From a virus: 64,000 nucleotides of DNA. Where the stretch lies: the IMG/VR virus record IMGVR_UViG_3300024308_000021, positions 61,586 to 125,585 of that record; one strand, 5' to 3'. The position numbers were made by a program, and so were the translations under genes. The notes below the pieces were generated by a model that saw nothing but the letters and a program-made list of their open reading frames with translations, ran no database searches and was not told the DNA's origin. How positions within the stretch are numbered: the stretch's first letter is position 1; each line of letters opens with the position of its first letter. Shown here piece by piece: positions 44,868 to 53,498 of the stretch.

Positions 44868-45755
44868 GTGAGTAATGTAGTGAGAACGCTGTGGGGGGCT
44901 GGACTCCAGTCTTCCTTGTTTTTGAAAACTCAGTACGAGGTACTGCCGTTTACCACTCTCAACGAGAAACACGAGATCCAAAAAGGAGTATTGCCGGCTC
45001 CTGGTGAGACCCCTACCGAGATGTTGTTTGTAATGGGCGTAGGTGGCCACTACTACGAGGACAACGCTACCAGTATCCCGAAGATCAAGTACTATCGTCA
45101 CGAGCCAGACCACGCCGCTCTGTTCCGTCAGCTCCCGATGGTTAAGCGTTTGCTCTCCAACGACCTGACTCAAGAACAGCGCCAACAATACGCTGGTCGT
45201 AAGGTAGTTACTGAGAACGGTATCAAGAAAGTCGAGTACTGGGCTAAGCGCCTGAACTTGGCTGATGTAGAAACCAAGTACTACCGGATTACCACGATCA
45301 ACGGTGTGGAAGACATCAAGCCGTATGTGCCTGACTCTACCAACCTGAACCCACAACCCAAGAAAACCCCAGCGGATTCTTCGATCACCACTTCCAACGT
45401 GAAGCTGGCCGTGTCTACTATCGTGAAAATCCAACTGACTCCGTTTGACGTATCGGAGTGGTTGTCGGTGTGTAACCAAGAACTCGGTGACGCTGAATTC
45501 GGTATCGTGTCTGAGATGGCTATCGTTTCAGGTGTGAACAAAATCGTGCAGTCAGAAGCCTCTGGTGGTGCGAGTTTCAACTTCCAGGAAGTGATCGCTC
45601 AGCAGATCACCAGCTTCCTGGATGCTCGTTACGACTTGGTAGGCGCAAACCTGGGTGTGGAGAAAGTCCTCGACCTGGGCGACGCCGAACTGTTGATGAC
45701 TGGTGTTACCAACCTGACCGGTGGGACTACTCCTGCCGCATTCAGCGGGACTTAA
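44868..45755 (+). CDS. Probable virion (tail-like) structural protein
   Basis: A 295-residue protein with GTG start (TTAGGAG 6-7 bases upstream). The C-terminal half contains an alternating beta pattern followed by Gly/Thr/Ala-rich ends (DLGDAELLMTGVTNLTGGTT), common in tail tube or sheath-type proteins. Codon bias is moderate to high. No family named; the structural role is inference. It is followed 3 bases later by the resolvase gene. Confidence 0.72.
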   Translation: MSNVVRTLWGAGLQSSLFLKTQYEVLPFTTLNEKHEIQKGVLPAPGETPTEMLFVMGVGGHYYEDNATSIPKIKYYRHEPDHAALFRQLPMVKRLLSNDLTQEQRQQYAGRKVVTENGIKKVEYWAKRLNLADVETKYYRITTINGVEDIKPYVPDSTNLNPQPKKTPADSSITTSNVKLAVSTIVKIQLTPFDVSEWLSVCNQELGDAEFGIVSEMAIVSGVNKIVQSEASGGASFNFQEVIAQQITSFLDARYDLVGANLGVEKVLDLGDAELLMTGVTNLTGGTTPAAFSGT

Positions 45756-45758
45756 AAG

Positions 45759-46346
45759 ATGGCTGCTCCGGTAGAAGACTACATCTACCGGGTGGTTGGG
45801 ATAGACCCAGGTACGGAAACCCTGGGATGGGCTGTAGTAGACTTAGACTTGAAGCACCGGCAGATTACGATTCGAGCTGCTGGCACGTATTACGCTTCTC
45901 GGCTATCCAGCTCCCCATTCCAGGACTACGAACTAGCGTGCGGTAATCGCCTACAGCGTATCAAGCTGTTAGGGCGAGCTGTACGCAGTTTACTGGGTTA
46001 CTACCAACCTCATCGGGTTTTATCTGAATCTCCTTTCTTAGGACGCTTCGCTGCGTCGTATGAGTCCTTAACGCAGTGCATGATGTCACTACGCGAGGCT
46101 GTGTACGACTACGACCCCAGTACTGTACTATGGGGGATAGATCCGATCTCGGTGAAAAAGAATGTAGGGTTTGAAGTGAAACGGAAGATGTCTAAACAGC
46201 AACTGAAGGAAGGAGTGCGTGATGCACTTCGTAAACTCAGACTGATTTGGGCTGATGGTGTCAACCTAGAGTCGCTTACAGAACACGCTGTGGATGCTAT
46301 CGCAGTAGCGCTGTGGGAGGCTCGTAAATATTTCTGGTGTGGCTGA
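45759..46346 (+). CDS. RuvC-like Holliday junction resolvase
   Basis: A 195-residue protein of the RNase H-like RuvC family. The first metal aspartate is in VVGIDPGTETLGWAVVD (D16), the glutamate in LSESPF (E90), and the C-terminal acidic residue in EHAVDAIAVALW (D179). This is the complete DEDD-type triad in order and spacing close to bacterial RuvC (~170 residues). It would cut branched DNA before or during packaging. Its stop shares a base with the next start (TGATG). Confidence 0.85.
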   Translation: MAAPVEDYIYRVVGIDPGTETLGWAVVDLDLKHRQITIRAAGTYYASRLSSSPFQDYELACGNRLQRIKLLGRAVRSLLGYYQPHRVLSESPFLGRFAASYESLTQCMMSLREAVYDYDPSTVLWGIDPISVKKNVGFEVKRKMSKQQLKEGVRDALRKLRLIWADGVNLESLTEHAVDAIAVALWEARKYFWCG

Positions 46347-46963
46347 TGGAAAACAATTATATCGTAGTGGAAGGTTCTGATTTCGCAGGTAAGTCTGAGC
46401 TGATTGTAAAACTCAAAGAGCATTACGAATCCAAGGGTCGTCGTGTGACTGTGGTGCGTGAGCCGGGTGGTGATCCTGTAGCTGAGGAACTCCGTCAGAT
46501 CCTCAAATACTCGAAACATCCGATCTGCAACAAAGCCGAGACTTATCTGTTTATGGCAGCTCGTGCCCAAGTTCTGGAGCACGTCGTACTGCCTGCACTG
46601 AAACGAGGCGATCTGGTAATCTCGGATCGCGCTTACTACACCACGGTTTGCTATCAGATTGGAGACTACACTTCCTCAGAAGCAGACCTGGTGTGTGAAC
46701 AAACCTACAACGTACTGGGTATCGCTCCTATCAATCTGATTCTCAACATCGACTACGAGACACTGCTGGCACGTCAAGCCTCACGTGGTATCGAGGTCGG
46801 AGAACGCATTGAGGCGCGTGGTGAGGAGTTCTTCCGTAAGGCAATACGTCTGTACCAGGAGATCTCTCAAACCTTCCCAGACGCTCATTCAATCGATGCT
46901 ACAGGCAGTCGTGAATCTACACTCGATCAGTGTATCACGCTGCTGGATGCCATAGGGGTGTAA
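46346..46963 (+). CDS. tmk: Thymidylate kinase
   Basis: A 205-residue kinase that phosphorylates dTMP to dTDP using ATP. Visible motifs: P-loop EGSDFAGKS (9-17), REPGGD (39-44), and ISDRAYYTT with the DR[YHS] motif. A C-terminal lid segment rich in Arg/Glu (RIEARGEEFFRKAI) is present. Length matches the family (~205-215). The start at 46346 overlaps the resolvase stop. It pairs functionally with the thymidylate synthase gene at 48985 in dTTP supply. Confidence 0.93.
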   Translation: MENNYIVVEGSDFAGKSELIVKLKEHYESKGRRVTVVREPGGDPVAEELRQILKYSKHPICNKAETYLFMAARAQVLEHVVLPALKRGDLVISDRAYYTTVCYQIGDYTSSEADLVCEQTYNVLGIAPINLILNIDYETLLARQASRGIEVGERIEARGEEFFRKAIRLYQEISQTFPDAHSIDATGSRESTLDQCITLLDAIGV

Positions 46964-46964
46964 G

Positions 46965-47540
46965 ATGGGTAAGCTGTTAGACATCGCACGTACCGCAGGG
47001 GATGCTGCGATTAATTTGATCTTCGGTCCTCGGGTAGCTGATGCGGTGGCTAGCGCTGTAAACTCTGTATCAGATGCTGAAGACCTAGACCCAGAGTCTG
47101 TAACGGGTAATGAATTACTAGCTCACGTAGAGACGCTTCCACCTGAACTACGCAGTACACTCCTAGAACGAGCGTTCGATATCGAACAGCTTCGTTTGGA
47201 GCAGGAACACGAGATGATGGACGTACTGGCTGATGCCGATAAAATCGGTAAGAGCTTTCGTCCAGCTATCGCTCTGATTATGTCTCTGATCTTAGGGGTG
47301 CAGGTTGGGGCGATGTCTGTACTGCTGGGGATTATCTGCTACCAGCAACTACGCTTGCCAAACGAGATCGAACTACTGATCACGATGGGACCTCCTGCTC
47401 TGATCGTACTGACGTACTTCGGCTTCGCTTCTAAGGAGCGTAAAGAGTTCCTGAAGCTGATTACGACTCGAGGGATAGGTGGTATAGCCACTGGAGCCGC
47501 TGGGCTGTTAAACGCAGCTGCAAGCGCTCTGAAGAAATGA
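46965..47540 (+). CDS. Holin-like protein (3TM holin family type)
   Basis: A 191-residue protein resembling the phage 3TM holins. An N-terminal amphipathic or weakly hydrophobic segment is followed by a charged helix (ERAFDIEQLRLEQEHEMM), the RPAIALIMSLILGVQ segment with a first strong membrane helix (~96-120), and a second (~133-150, MGPPALIVLTYFG). A short basic linker and a Gly/Ala-rich tail ending in KK follow. It would permit lysis by disrupting the inner membrane. The lytic transglycosylase lies 6 kb away at 53499. Terminator follows. Confidence 0.65.
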   Translation: MGKLLDIARTAGDAAINLIFGPRVADAVASAVNSVSDAEDLDPESVTGNELLAHVETLPPELRSTLLERAFDIEQLRLEQEHEMMDVLADADKIGKSFRPAIALIMSLILGVQVGAMSVLLGIICYQQLRLPNEIELLITMGPPALIVLTYFGFASKERKEFLKLITTRGIGGIATGAAGLLNAAASALKK

Positions 47541-47560
47541 TACACCTATATTCCTAACAG

Positions 47561-47587
47561 GAGGAGCTTCGGCTCCTCTTTTATTTT
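47561..47587 (+). terminator. Intrinsic terminator
   Basis: GAGGAGC / TTCG / GCTCCTC followed by TTTTATTTT. Confidence 0.92.
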
Positions 47588-47633
47588 ACGCCTCACCGAA
47601 ACGATATGACCTTTACCAACGAGGATACTCAAG

Positions 47634-48593
47634 ATGCCTAATCCAAACCAAACTGGCTTTAGCAAGATGGCTGCTGAAGCTCTGGGGCTCGATCCGGCCG
47701 TAACCAAAGAAGTAGCAGATTCCTTCAATGCTTTTTTGAACAAACTTCCCCGTCCCAAAACTGAAGCTGATTTTGATCGTCAGCAAAACCCTAATGTTTT
47801 CGTAGATCAGATCCCCGAAGAGGAGGAACTTCCTTGGGTGATGAACCACCACTCTACTGACTACGGGGTGTGGATTGATTACGACGGCAGTCGTTTCAAA
47901 GACTATTACGCACTGCGTCTGAAGAACGGTAGCGTGGTGAACCTCGCACTGCCTAACGCTGACGTCTGGATTGCTGACGTATTGGCAGGTGGTACTGACC
48001 CTAAAGGCGTGGTATGGAACATCCATCCAGGCACTACGTTTAAGGATGACGAAGTCGCTCAGATCCAACTCGTATCGGATGCTTATCTGTCTACGTTCGC
48101 GTCACACGCAGCTACTGGCGTAGAGCGTATCAAACGTAATCGTCAGATGTTCCGTGACAACCTTCTCCCTACCGAAGATCCTAAAGTAACGGAGCCTGCC
48201 AAGATCATGGCGCGTCACTTCGGACTCTACATCGGGGAAGAGCAGATCGCCGGTAGTCATCGTAACCAACTGAAAGGAGAACTCTTCCATCGTAACGAAG
48301 ATGGGACCTGGAGCTACAACTTCAAAGCTCACGTCGATTTCGGAGCTATCTCTGGTTACAATCCCAAACTTATGAAACTGGTTAAACAGTTTGGGGCTGT
48401 ACTGCGTTTTCAGATCGATACCGTAGTGACTATTAAATCAGATGACCTGGTCGCTGACCAAGTAATCACTGACGGTAAGTTCGAAGTAGTGAACCCAGGA
48501 CGTCGCCCAGATTACGACTGGGCTGCTTACCTGGCTAAGCTACCTCCGATGGTACTGCGAGTACACTTCTCGCACAGCTATCGTAAGAACTGA
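47634..48593 (+). CDS. Hypothetical protein
   Basis: A 319-residue protein with GAGGATA upstream of its ATG. It has an acidic N-terminal third and a mixed alpha/beta rest with a beta-rich C-terminus (LPPMVLRVHFSHSY). No catalytic motif or membrane segment is evident. It stands alone between a terminator and the 48638 gene. No family recognised. Confidence 0.82.
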   Translation: MPNPNQTGFSKMAAEALGLDPAVTKEVADSFNAFLNKLPRPKTEADFDRQQNPNVFVDQIPEEEELPWVMNHHSTDYGVWIDYDGSRFKDYYALRLKNGSVVNLALPNADVWIADVLAGGTDPKGVVWNIHPGTTFKDDEVAQIQLVSDAYLSTFASHAATGVERIKRNRQMFRDNLLPTEDPKVTEPAKIMARHFGLYIGEEQIAGSHRNQLKGELFHRNEDGTWSYNFKAHVDFGAISGYNPKLMKLVKQFGAVLRFQIDTVVTIKSDDLVADQVITDGKFEVVNPGRRPDYDWAAYLAKLPPMVLRVHFSHSYRKN

Positions 48594-48637
48594 TACACAG
48601 TACTGCTAGGACACACACTAAGCACGGGAAATGCGAT

Positions 48638-48985
48638 ATGAGTGAAATAGCCGTAGGATACGTAGGAGACCTGGACACACTACAAGGACGTGTGCGTTCG
48701 GAGTTAGAAGCTCGCCCCTGGTGGGGACACGTAGGGGAACTTCCACGCTGTATAGGCGTGGATGTTTACAACCGCCAACGTGAACTCATCGAGATCGGGA
48801 GTCTAGTACTGATCAACCCCCGAGTGGAGCGAGTGGACATCCACTCTGATTACTCACGTGTAGTTTACGATATCGTGGAAGGCGTAGGTGCACTCTACGC
48901 TAAAAACGTATTGCACGGGAATCTGGGGCTGCTACGTGTCGAGCAACACAATGGAAAAACAAAAGCAACAGTGAGGTTGGTGTAA
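48638..48985 (+). CDS. Hypothetical protein
   Basis: A 115-residue protein coupled by TAATG to thymidylate synthase. Val/Arg-rich, likely alpha/beta, no motif. The ribosome site is poor (GGGAAATGCGAT). Confidence 0.75.
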   Translation: MSEIAVGYVGDLDTLQGRVRSELEARPWWGHVGELPRCIGVDVYNRQRELIEIGSLVLINPRVERVDIHSDYSRVVYDIVEGVGALYAKNVLHGNLGLLRVEQHNGKTKATVRLV

Positions 48986-49971
48986 TGAAAGTTTTCCAAA
49001 ACTACTTACGGGATATACTAACGAACGGTCGCTACAAACGCGATCGCACAGGCACTGGATGTTATTCTCTGTACGGACCTCAGTACGTTTACAACCTGCG
49101 TGAAGGTCTTCCGGTGATGACCTTGCGTAAGTTCAGTCCTAACGCCTGTATCCACGAACTCATCGGTTTCATCCAAGGACACACTAACCTGCGCGACCCG
49201 ATTTTCAATGGGATTAAGATCTGGGACGAGTGGGCTCTGAAGGAGTCTTGTGTTACTCCTCAGGGCGTGGAGCTACAGCCTGGTGAAATCGGACCGATGT
49301 ACGGCCACAAGTGGCGTCACTACAACGGCGTAGATCAGCTCAAGGAACTCGTAGAGAACCTGCGTAATCGACCGAACTCTCGTCGACACGTAGTGACTGC
49401 ATGGGATCCTGCTCTACTGCCCGACGAATCGATCTCACCCGAAGAGAACGTGATGTTGGGACGTGGTGCTCTGGCTGAGTGTCATTGCTTCTTCCAGTGC
49501 TTCCCTTACGAGCTCACGCTCGAGGAGCGCTGCGCGATCTCTCCGATGTCTTACTCGGATTACTTCCGTGATGATGACGAAGTGTTCCCAGGCGCAGCAG
49601 ATCGCCTCCAGTCGCTTCTGACGAAGTATGACGTACCTGAGTATGGAATGGATCTCAAACTCTACCAGCGCAGCAATGACGCTGTCGTAGGAGGTCCTTC
49701 GAACATAGCTCAGTATTCCGTGCTGCTGCACATGCTGTGTCATGACCTGAACTACGCTGTAGGGAACTTCATCCACTCGCTGGGAGATGCGCACATCTAC
49801 TCTAACCACCTGTCTCAGGCTGAGGAGTTACTGCGCCGTGAGCCTCGCGGTCTGTCTCAGATCCGGATCACCGCTCCCAAGCGTACCAGTATCTTCGACC
49901 TGCGGTTTGAAGACATCGTGATCACTACACCAGAGCAACACCCAGCTCTGAAGTGTCCTATCTCGAAGTAA
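48985..49971 (+). CDS. thyA: Thymidylate synthase (ThyA type) with insertion
   Basis: A 328-residue enzyme that methylates dUMP to dTMP with methylenetetrahydrofolate. The active-site cysteine is in LAECHCFFQ (C166). The nucleotide and folate motifs QRSNDAVVGGPSNIAQYSVLLH (228-249) and LGDAHIYSNH (266-275) are present, as is RTGTG near the N-terminus. Between C166 and QRS there are about 60 residues instead of the usual ~15, so an acidic insertion of ~45 residues sits in the core. The enzyme is longer than bacterial ThyA (264). It works with tmk in dTTP supply. Confidence 0.93.
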   Translation: MKVFQNYLRDILTNGRYKRDRTGTGCYSLYGPQYVYNLREGLPVMTLRKFSPNACIHELIGFIQGHTNLRDPIFNGIKIWDEWALKESCVTPQGVELQPGEIGPMYGHKWRHYNGVDQLKELVENLRNRPNSRRHVVTAWDPALLPDESISPEENVMLGRGALAECHCFFQCFPYELTLEERCAISPMSYSDYFRDDDEVFPGAADRLQSLLTKYDVPEYGMDLKLYQRSNDAVVGGPSNIAQYSVLLHMLCHDLNYAVGNFIHSLGDAHIYSNHLSQAEELLRREPRGLSQIRITAPKRTSIFDLRFEDIVITTPEQHPALKCPISK

Positions 49972-49981
49972 GGAGGCTGTA

Positions 49982-50206
49982 GTGGACTTGAAACAAACCC
50001 TACAGACTCAGCTAAAGTCTGCGAAGTCTGTGAAGATCACTCGTAACGGCGTACCACTGAGTTCTCGTAGCTTCCGTGAACAACGTGAACGCTTGATCCA
50101 ACAGGTTGTCAAAAAAGATGTGTCTGTAGAAGCTATGGAAACTGGTCGGCGTAGTGTTTACCACGTTCAGATCGGTCTAGGTAGCTACACCGTCGTAATC
50201 GGTTAG
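49982..50206 (+). CDS. Small basic hypothetical protein (GTG start)
   Basis: A 74-residue basic protein. GTG 49982 has AAGGAGG 5 bases upstream. The N-terminal half is a basic helix, the C-terminal half short strands. No family. Its stop is followed by the AT-rich promoter region at 50239. Confidence 0.72.
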   Translation: MDLKQTLQTQLKSAKSVKITRNGVPLSSRSFREQRERLIQQVVKKDVSVEAMETGRRSVYHVQIGLGSYTVVIG

Positions 50207-50238
50207 TGCTCGCTCTGGGTTGCAGTTGTAAGTGAACC

Positions 50239-50246
50239 TATATTAC
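50239..50246 (+). promoter_or_regulatory. Early-type promoter (exact TATATTAC)
   Basis: TATATTAC in context TGAACCTATATTACTACACTG, 38 bases before the start at 50277. Matches the 34411 core exactly. Confidence 0.72.
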
Positions 50247-50276
50247 TACACTGCAACCTAACTAAAGGAAAAGAAG

Positions 50277-50849
50277 ATGATTGTAACTGCTGTTTGTAAG
50301 AAAGGATTTGTGGATCCGGTACTGGTACAGAACTTCGTACTGGTAAATGCCATCGAAGAATTCGTAAAAGATAACCCTGGTACTGAGTCGGTACTGAGCT
50401 CGTCTTTCCGTACCCTACGCCCAGCTGAATGGGCCGCTGGTCAGCGTGAGTACACTGTACTGCCCTGGACTACCACTCGTGAGCTGGATTACACCATCGT
50501 GTTGTGGATGTCGCCGAACGTACACCACTTCGATCGTCCGGTTAAGAAGCAGTCTGCGAAGACTCGTAAAGAAGGGGACGATGCTCGTCTGTATATGACT
50601 GCCATGGGCGAAGCGCTGGGCGCTACTGAAGTGCGTCCGAAGTTTGTTGCTATTCGTTTGCCTAACGGCGACCGTGTAGGTTTTATGATGGCTGTGTTTA
50701 AAGGACACCTGCGTCACACCGAACCTGGAACTCCGACTGAAGTTCCAGCGGATTCCGTATTCCATCCAGAACCCGTTACCGAAGCTCCGGTAGAAGTTCT
50801 GGCTTCCACCGACCCCGTACCTCATTCCCGCGATATGGAGGGACTGTAA
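50277..50849 (+). CDS. Hypothetical early-type protein
   Basis: A 190-residue protein with AAAGGAAAAG as ribosome site behind an early-type promoter. The globular N-terminal ~140 residues are followed by an acidic Pro/Glu/Val tail. It ends in ..DMEGL, and its stop shares the ATG of the next gene (TAATG). No family recognised. Confidence 0.82.
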   Translation: MIVTAVCKKGFVDPVLVQNFVLVNAIEEFVKDNPGTESVLSSSFRTLRPAEWAAGQREYTVLPWTTTRELDYTIVLWMSPNVHHFDRPVKKQSAKTRKEGDDARLYMTAMGEALGATEVRPKFVAIRLPNGDRVGFMMAVFKGHLRHTEPGTPTEVPADSVFHPEPVTEAPVEVLASTDPVPHSRDMEGL

Positions 50850-51316
50850 TGTCCGTATTGGCTGTATTCATTACACACAACGTCACTGCCGAGCAGTTGC
50901 TGACAGACAACTACGCCAACTCCCTGGTAGCTGTGTGTCTGGGTATCGATCCGATTCACGTCGACCCCACTCGTATCCGTCTGGATCTCGAGGAAGTAAA
51001 TGAGCTCGACGATTCCAAGCGTATGTGTATCTTCTCCTACGATCCTGCTTTTGCCAGTGACGACTCCGACATCACCGCCGGTATCGCTTACGTAGGTCCG
51101 GAGTTGGTCGGTGTAGATCCTTCCAAACCGGAATGTGAAAACGAAGAGTGGTATCAGAACGCTACTTCCAGTATGTGTACTGTAGCGGCTCTGGTAGGTC
51201 TACCCGAAGTCACCCAAGCGGGTGTGATGGAGTTCTTCCACACCACTCGTCCTCAAGAAACCCTACGCTACCTGATCGGTATCTCTGGAGCTGAAGATGC
51301 AAAACCCGAAGTTTGA
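50849..51316 (+). CDS. Hypothetical acidic protein
   Basis: A 155-residue acidic protein coupled by TAATG to 50277 and overlapping the next gene by 20 bases. No motif recognised. Confidence 0.8.
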   Translation: MSVLAVFITHNVTAEQLLTDNYANSLVAVCLGIDPIHVDPTRIRLDLEEVNELDDSKRMCIFSYDPAFASDDSDITAGIAYVGPELVGVDPSKPECENEEWYQNATSSMCTVAALVGLPEVTQAGVMEFFHTTRPQETLRYLIGISGAEDAKPEV

Positions 51317-51938
51317 AACCGTAACTACCTGCAAAACAGTAGATCGCCTGGCGATGACTGATCACGAGTACCTCGTGTGGTGGGCTGAGCACTCCAGTGA
51401 ACATCGTTGTGCTGACCTCTCCTCGGCTGGCGTAGATATGACCAAGGAACGCGAGGGTTACCTCGTACGTTACCAATCCGGTACTGACCAGGAATACTAC
51501 TCCTGGAGTCCGAAAGAGATCATGGCTGCTGCGGTACTGCCGCCTCTGATCAAGATCGATCTCGAAGCCTTGGCTGTGGATCCTGGTTTTCAGGAAACCG
51601 TCACACGAGTTCGCAGTAGACTCCTCGCCGTTCAGCGTGATCTCGAGAAAGCTCGAACAGCTACTTTCACACTGCCGGAAAACTGCACCGACCCCAGTGA
51701 AATCATTCAAGCCCTGCTGACGAGTCTTTCAGTAGCGCCGAAAACTATCGAATCTGCGTGTCCCAAAATCAGCGAAGTTGCTGACACATCGGTTCGGCGG
51801 TGCGAGCCGAACTTCAGTCCTCTGTTTGAGAAAGTGCACGCCGAGTTCCTTCGGAAACTGAGCGTGACTTCTCTGCCTCAGGCTCTGGAAGCTGCGCTGA
51901 TGGTTTACACCGATGGTCTGACCTACACCGAAGAATAA
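51297..51938 (+). CDS. Hypothetical protein, paralogue of 51989 product
   Basis: A 213-residue protein. Its N-terminal ~75 residues share with the 51989 product MTD[HI]EY near the front and then [ED]GYLVRYQSG..EYYSW, so the two carry one small domain. The C-terminal half is a helical extension absent from the partner. No function known. It overlaps the preceding gene and ends at a terminator. Confidence 0.8.
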   Translation: MQNPKFETVTTCKTVDRLAMTDHEYLVWWAEHSSEHRCADLSSAGVDMTKEREGYLVRYQSGTDQEYYSWSPKEIMAAAVLPPLIKIDLEALAVDPGFQETVTRVRSRLLAVQRDLEKARTATFTLPENCTDPSEIIQALLTSLSVAPKTIESACPKISEVADTSVRRCEPNFSPLFEKVHAEFLRKLSVTSLPQALEAALMVYTDGLTYTEE

Positions 51939-51946
51939 CCTAACCA

Positions 51947-51974
51947 GAGAGGAGGCTCGAGCCTCCTCTCTTTT
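51947..51974 (+). terminator. Intrinsic terminator
   Basis: GAGAGGAGGC / TCGA / GCCTCCTCTC, 10 bp, followed by TTTT. Confidence 0.92.
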
Positions 51975-51988
51975 GCACGGAGTTACTA

Positions 51989-52336
51989 ATGGACAGTTTA
52001 AACTTTGTAAAGATGAAGGTAGAATTACCAGTAGAGTGTGTACCGATGACTGACATCGAATACCACGGTCACTACGTTACAGGTAAAGGTAAGTTTATAC
52101 CACCAGCCCTCGGTAGTCTGGATCGTAACAATCCTCGGGATGGCTGGTTGATGCGGTTTAACTCAGGAAAGTCGAATGAGTACTACGCTTGGTATCCACT
52201 GCCAGAGCTCGCCGAACAGTTATCTGTAGAGTTTTCTAATCAGGCAGAAGCTTTCGATGGACTGCGACAAATGGCCAGTAGCGTCCTACAACAAATCCAA
52301 TCCGGTGTAAGCTATTACGACGTCTTCAAGAAGTGA
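51989..52336 (+). CDS. Hypothetical protein, paralogue of 51297 product
   Basis: A 115-residue protein with ACGGAG as ribosome site. It contains DGWLMRFNSGKSNEYYAWYP, matching the upstream paralogue. It is the small-domain form of the pair, without the long helical extension. Function unknown. Confidence 0.8.
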   Translation: MDSLNFVKMKVELPVECVPMTDIEYHGHYVTGKGKFIPPALGSLDRNNPRDGWLMRFNSGKSNEYYAWYPLPELAEQLSVEFSNQAEAFDGLRQMASSVLQQIQSGVSYYDVFKK

Positions 52337-52385
52337 TTTAATACGCTTACGACAACTTTATGTTCACTAATAAGGGGTTTTGTAA

Positions 52386-52877
52386 ATGAGAATAGAGTTA
52401 CGACATCAGTTCTCCAGTATCGACTCAGTGGAGACTTTACTGCAAGCTATCACAGCTAACGTACTGGATGCACTGCAACATCCACATGTCGGGTATTTCG
52501 AGTCTACTGTCATGTATTCTTCAGGTCCTGGTCAGCGATTCGAAGACCATTACTACGACCTGGCTGTAGTGTCGCAGGTAGCGCCTTCTGTGCGCATCTA
52601 CGCACAAACCATACCTACCCATTACCGACTGGATCCGGAGTTACTGAACAAGATCTGGGAGCGTGTGAGCGGCGTCCAGGATGTTAAGCAAATCCCACTG
52701 GCTCTGCGTGGGTTTGATTCTTGGTATTGGAACCTAGCTCAGGTAGCTTGGATGGCTGCTGATCGACTGGGTGCAGATCCTATCCTGACCTATGTACTTC
52801 CAGCTGTGGATTACGAAGGTACTCCACTACCGCCTACCTTTATAACCGTATATGTAAACGTACCAGAGGAAGACTGA
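52386..52877 (+). CDS. Hypothetical protein
   Basis: A 163-residue protein with the CACTAATAAGGGG leader upstream. Mixed alpha/beta, acidic, no motif. Its stop overlaps the next start by one base. Confidence 0.8.
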   Translation: MRIELRHQFSSIDSVETLLQAITANVLDALQHPHVGYFESTVMYSSGPGQRFEDHYYDLAVVSQVAPSVRIYAQTIPTHYRLDPELLNKIWERVSGVQDVKQIPLALRGFDSWYWNLAQVAWMAADRLGADPILTYVLPAVDYEGTPLPPTFITVYVNVPEED

Positions 52878-53416
52878 TGCGCTTAACCATTCTCTTCCAC
52901 GAGACCACGTATCCTAACGAGGTTACGGAGATCCTGCGTAAACTCTTACCGGACGAGCCTAATGTGGAATCCATACACCACGTGCCAGATGATGGTGTGA
53001 ACATAGCCACTTACAACCTCCCATGGCGTAAGGATCCTGATCTGGTAGTGGGAGTCTTCCCGGAAGGTACTCCCGTGCGGTTTATCGCACAGCGTGCTTT
53101 CAGCGAATGGCAACGCAAGTTCCCAGACGCTCGCACTATCCAGCTTCAACAACAAATCCCTACGCTCGAAGAAACCAACCCCATCCAACACCCAGACCCA
53201 GTACTGCGTACCATCGGGAGTATCGTGGTGTCTGTACTTTATGTAACCTTCTCACTTACTTATCGTAAGGATTTGTGTGAGTTACTGACAGGTTACCCCG
53301 AGAATTGGTTGGTGCTAACCGATCACACCGACGGAGGTGTCGGGAAGATGTTTCACATCCACGCTGAGGAATATGATTCCGAAATAGAAAGTAGCAACCC
53401 CGGAGTAGTCCACTGA
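52877..53416 (+). CDS. Hypothetical protein
   Basis: A 179-residue protein coupled to 52386 (TGATG). A central hydrophobic stretch (TIGSIVVSVLYVTFSLTY) might be a membrane segment but is short of charged flanks. No family recognised. Confidence 0.78.
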   Translation: MRLTILFHETTYPNEVTEILRKLLPDEPNVESIHHVPDDGVNIATYNLPWRKDPDLVVGVFPEGTPVRFIAQRAFSEWQRKFPDARTIQLQQQIPTLEETNPIQHPDPVLRTIGSIVVSVLYVTFSLTYRKDLCELLTGYPENWLVLTDHTDGGVGKMFHIHAEEYDSEIESSNPGVVH

Positions 53417-53498
53417 CACATTCCGTGTCTGGAACTCCCGCATGGGTGGGTACGGCAGTATCCCACCCCCTTCCAACCCTCTAAAGGAGATCGTAAAA

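Noticed and set aside
47547-47554. TATATTCC as another early-type promoter
   Set aside because: An intrinsic terminator starts 7 bases downstream, so it would make almost no transcript.
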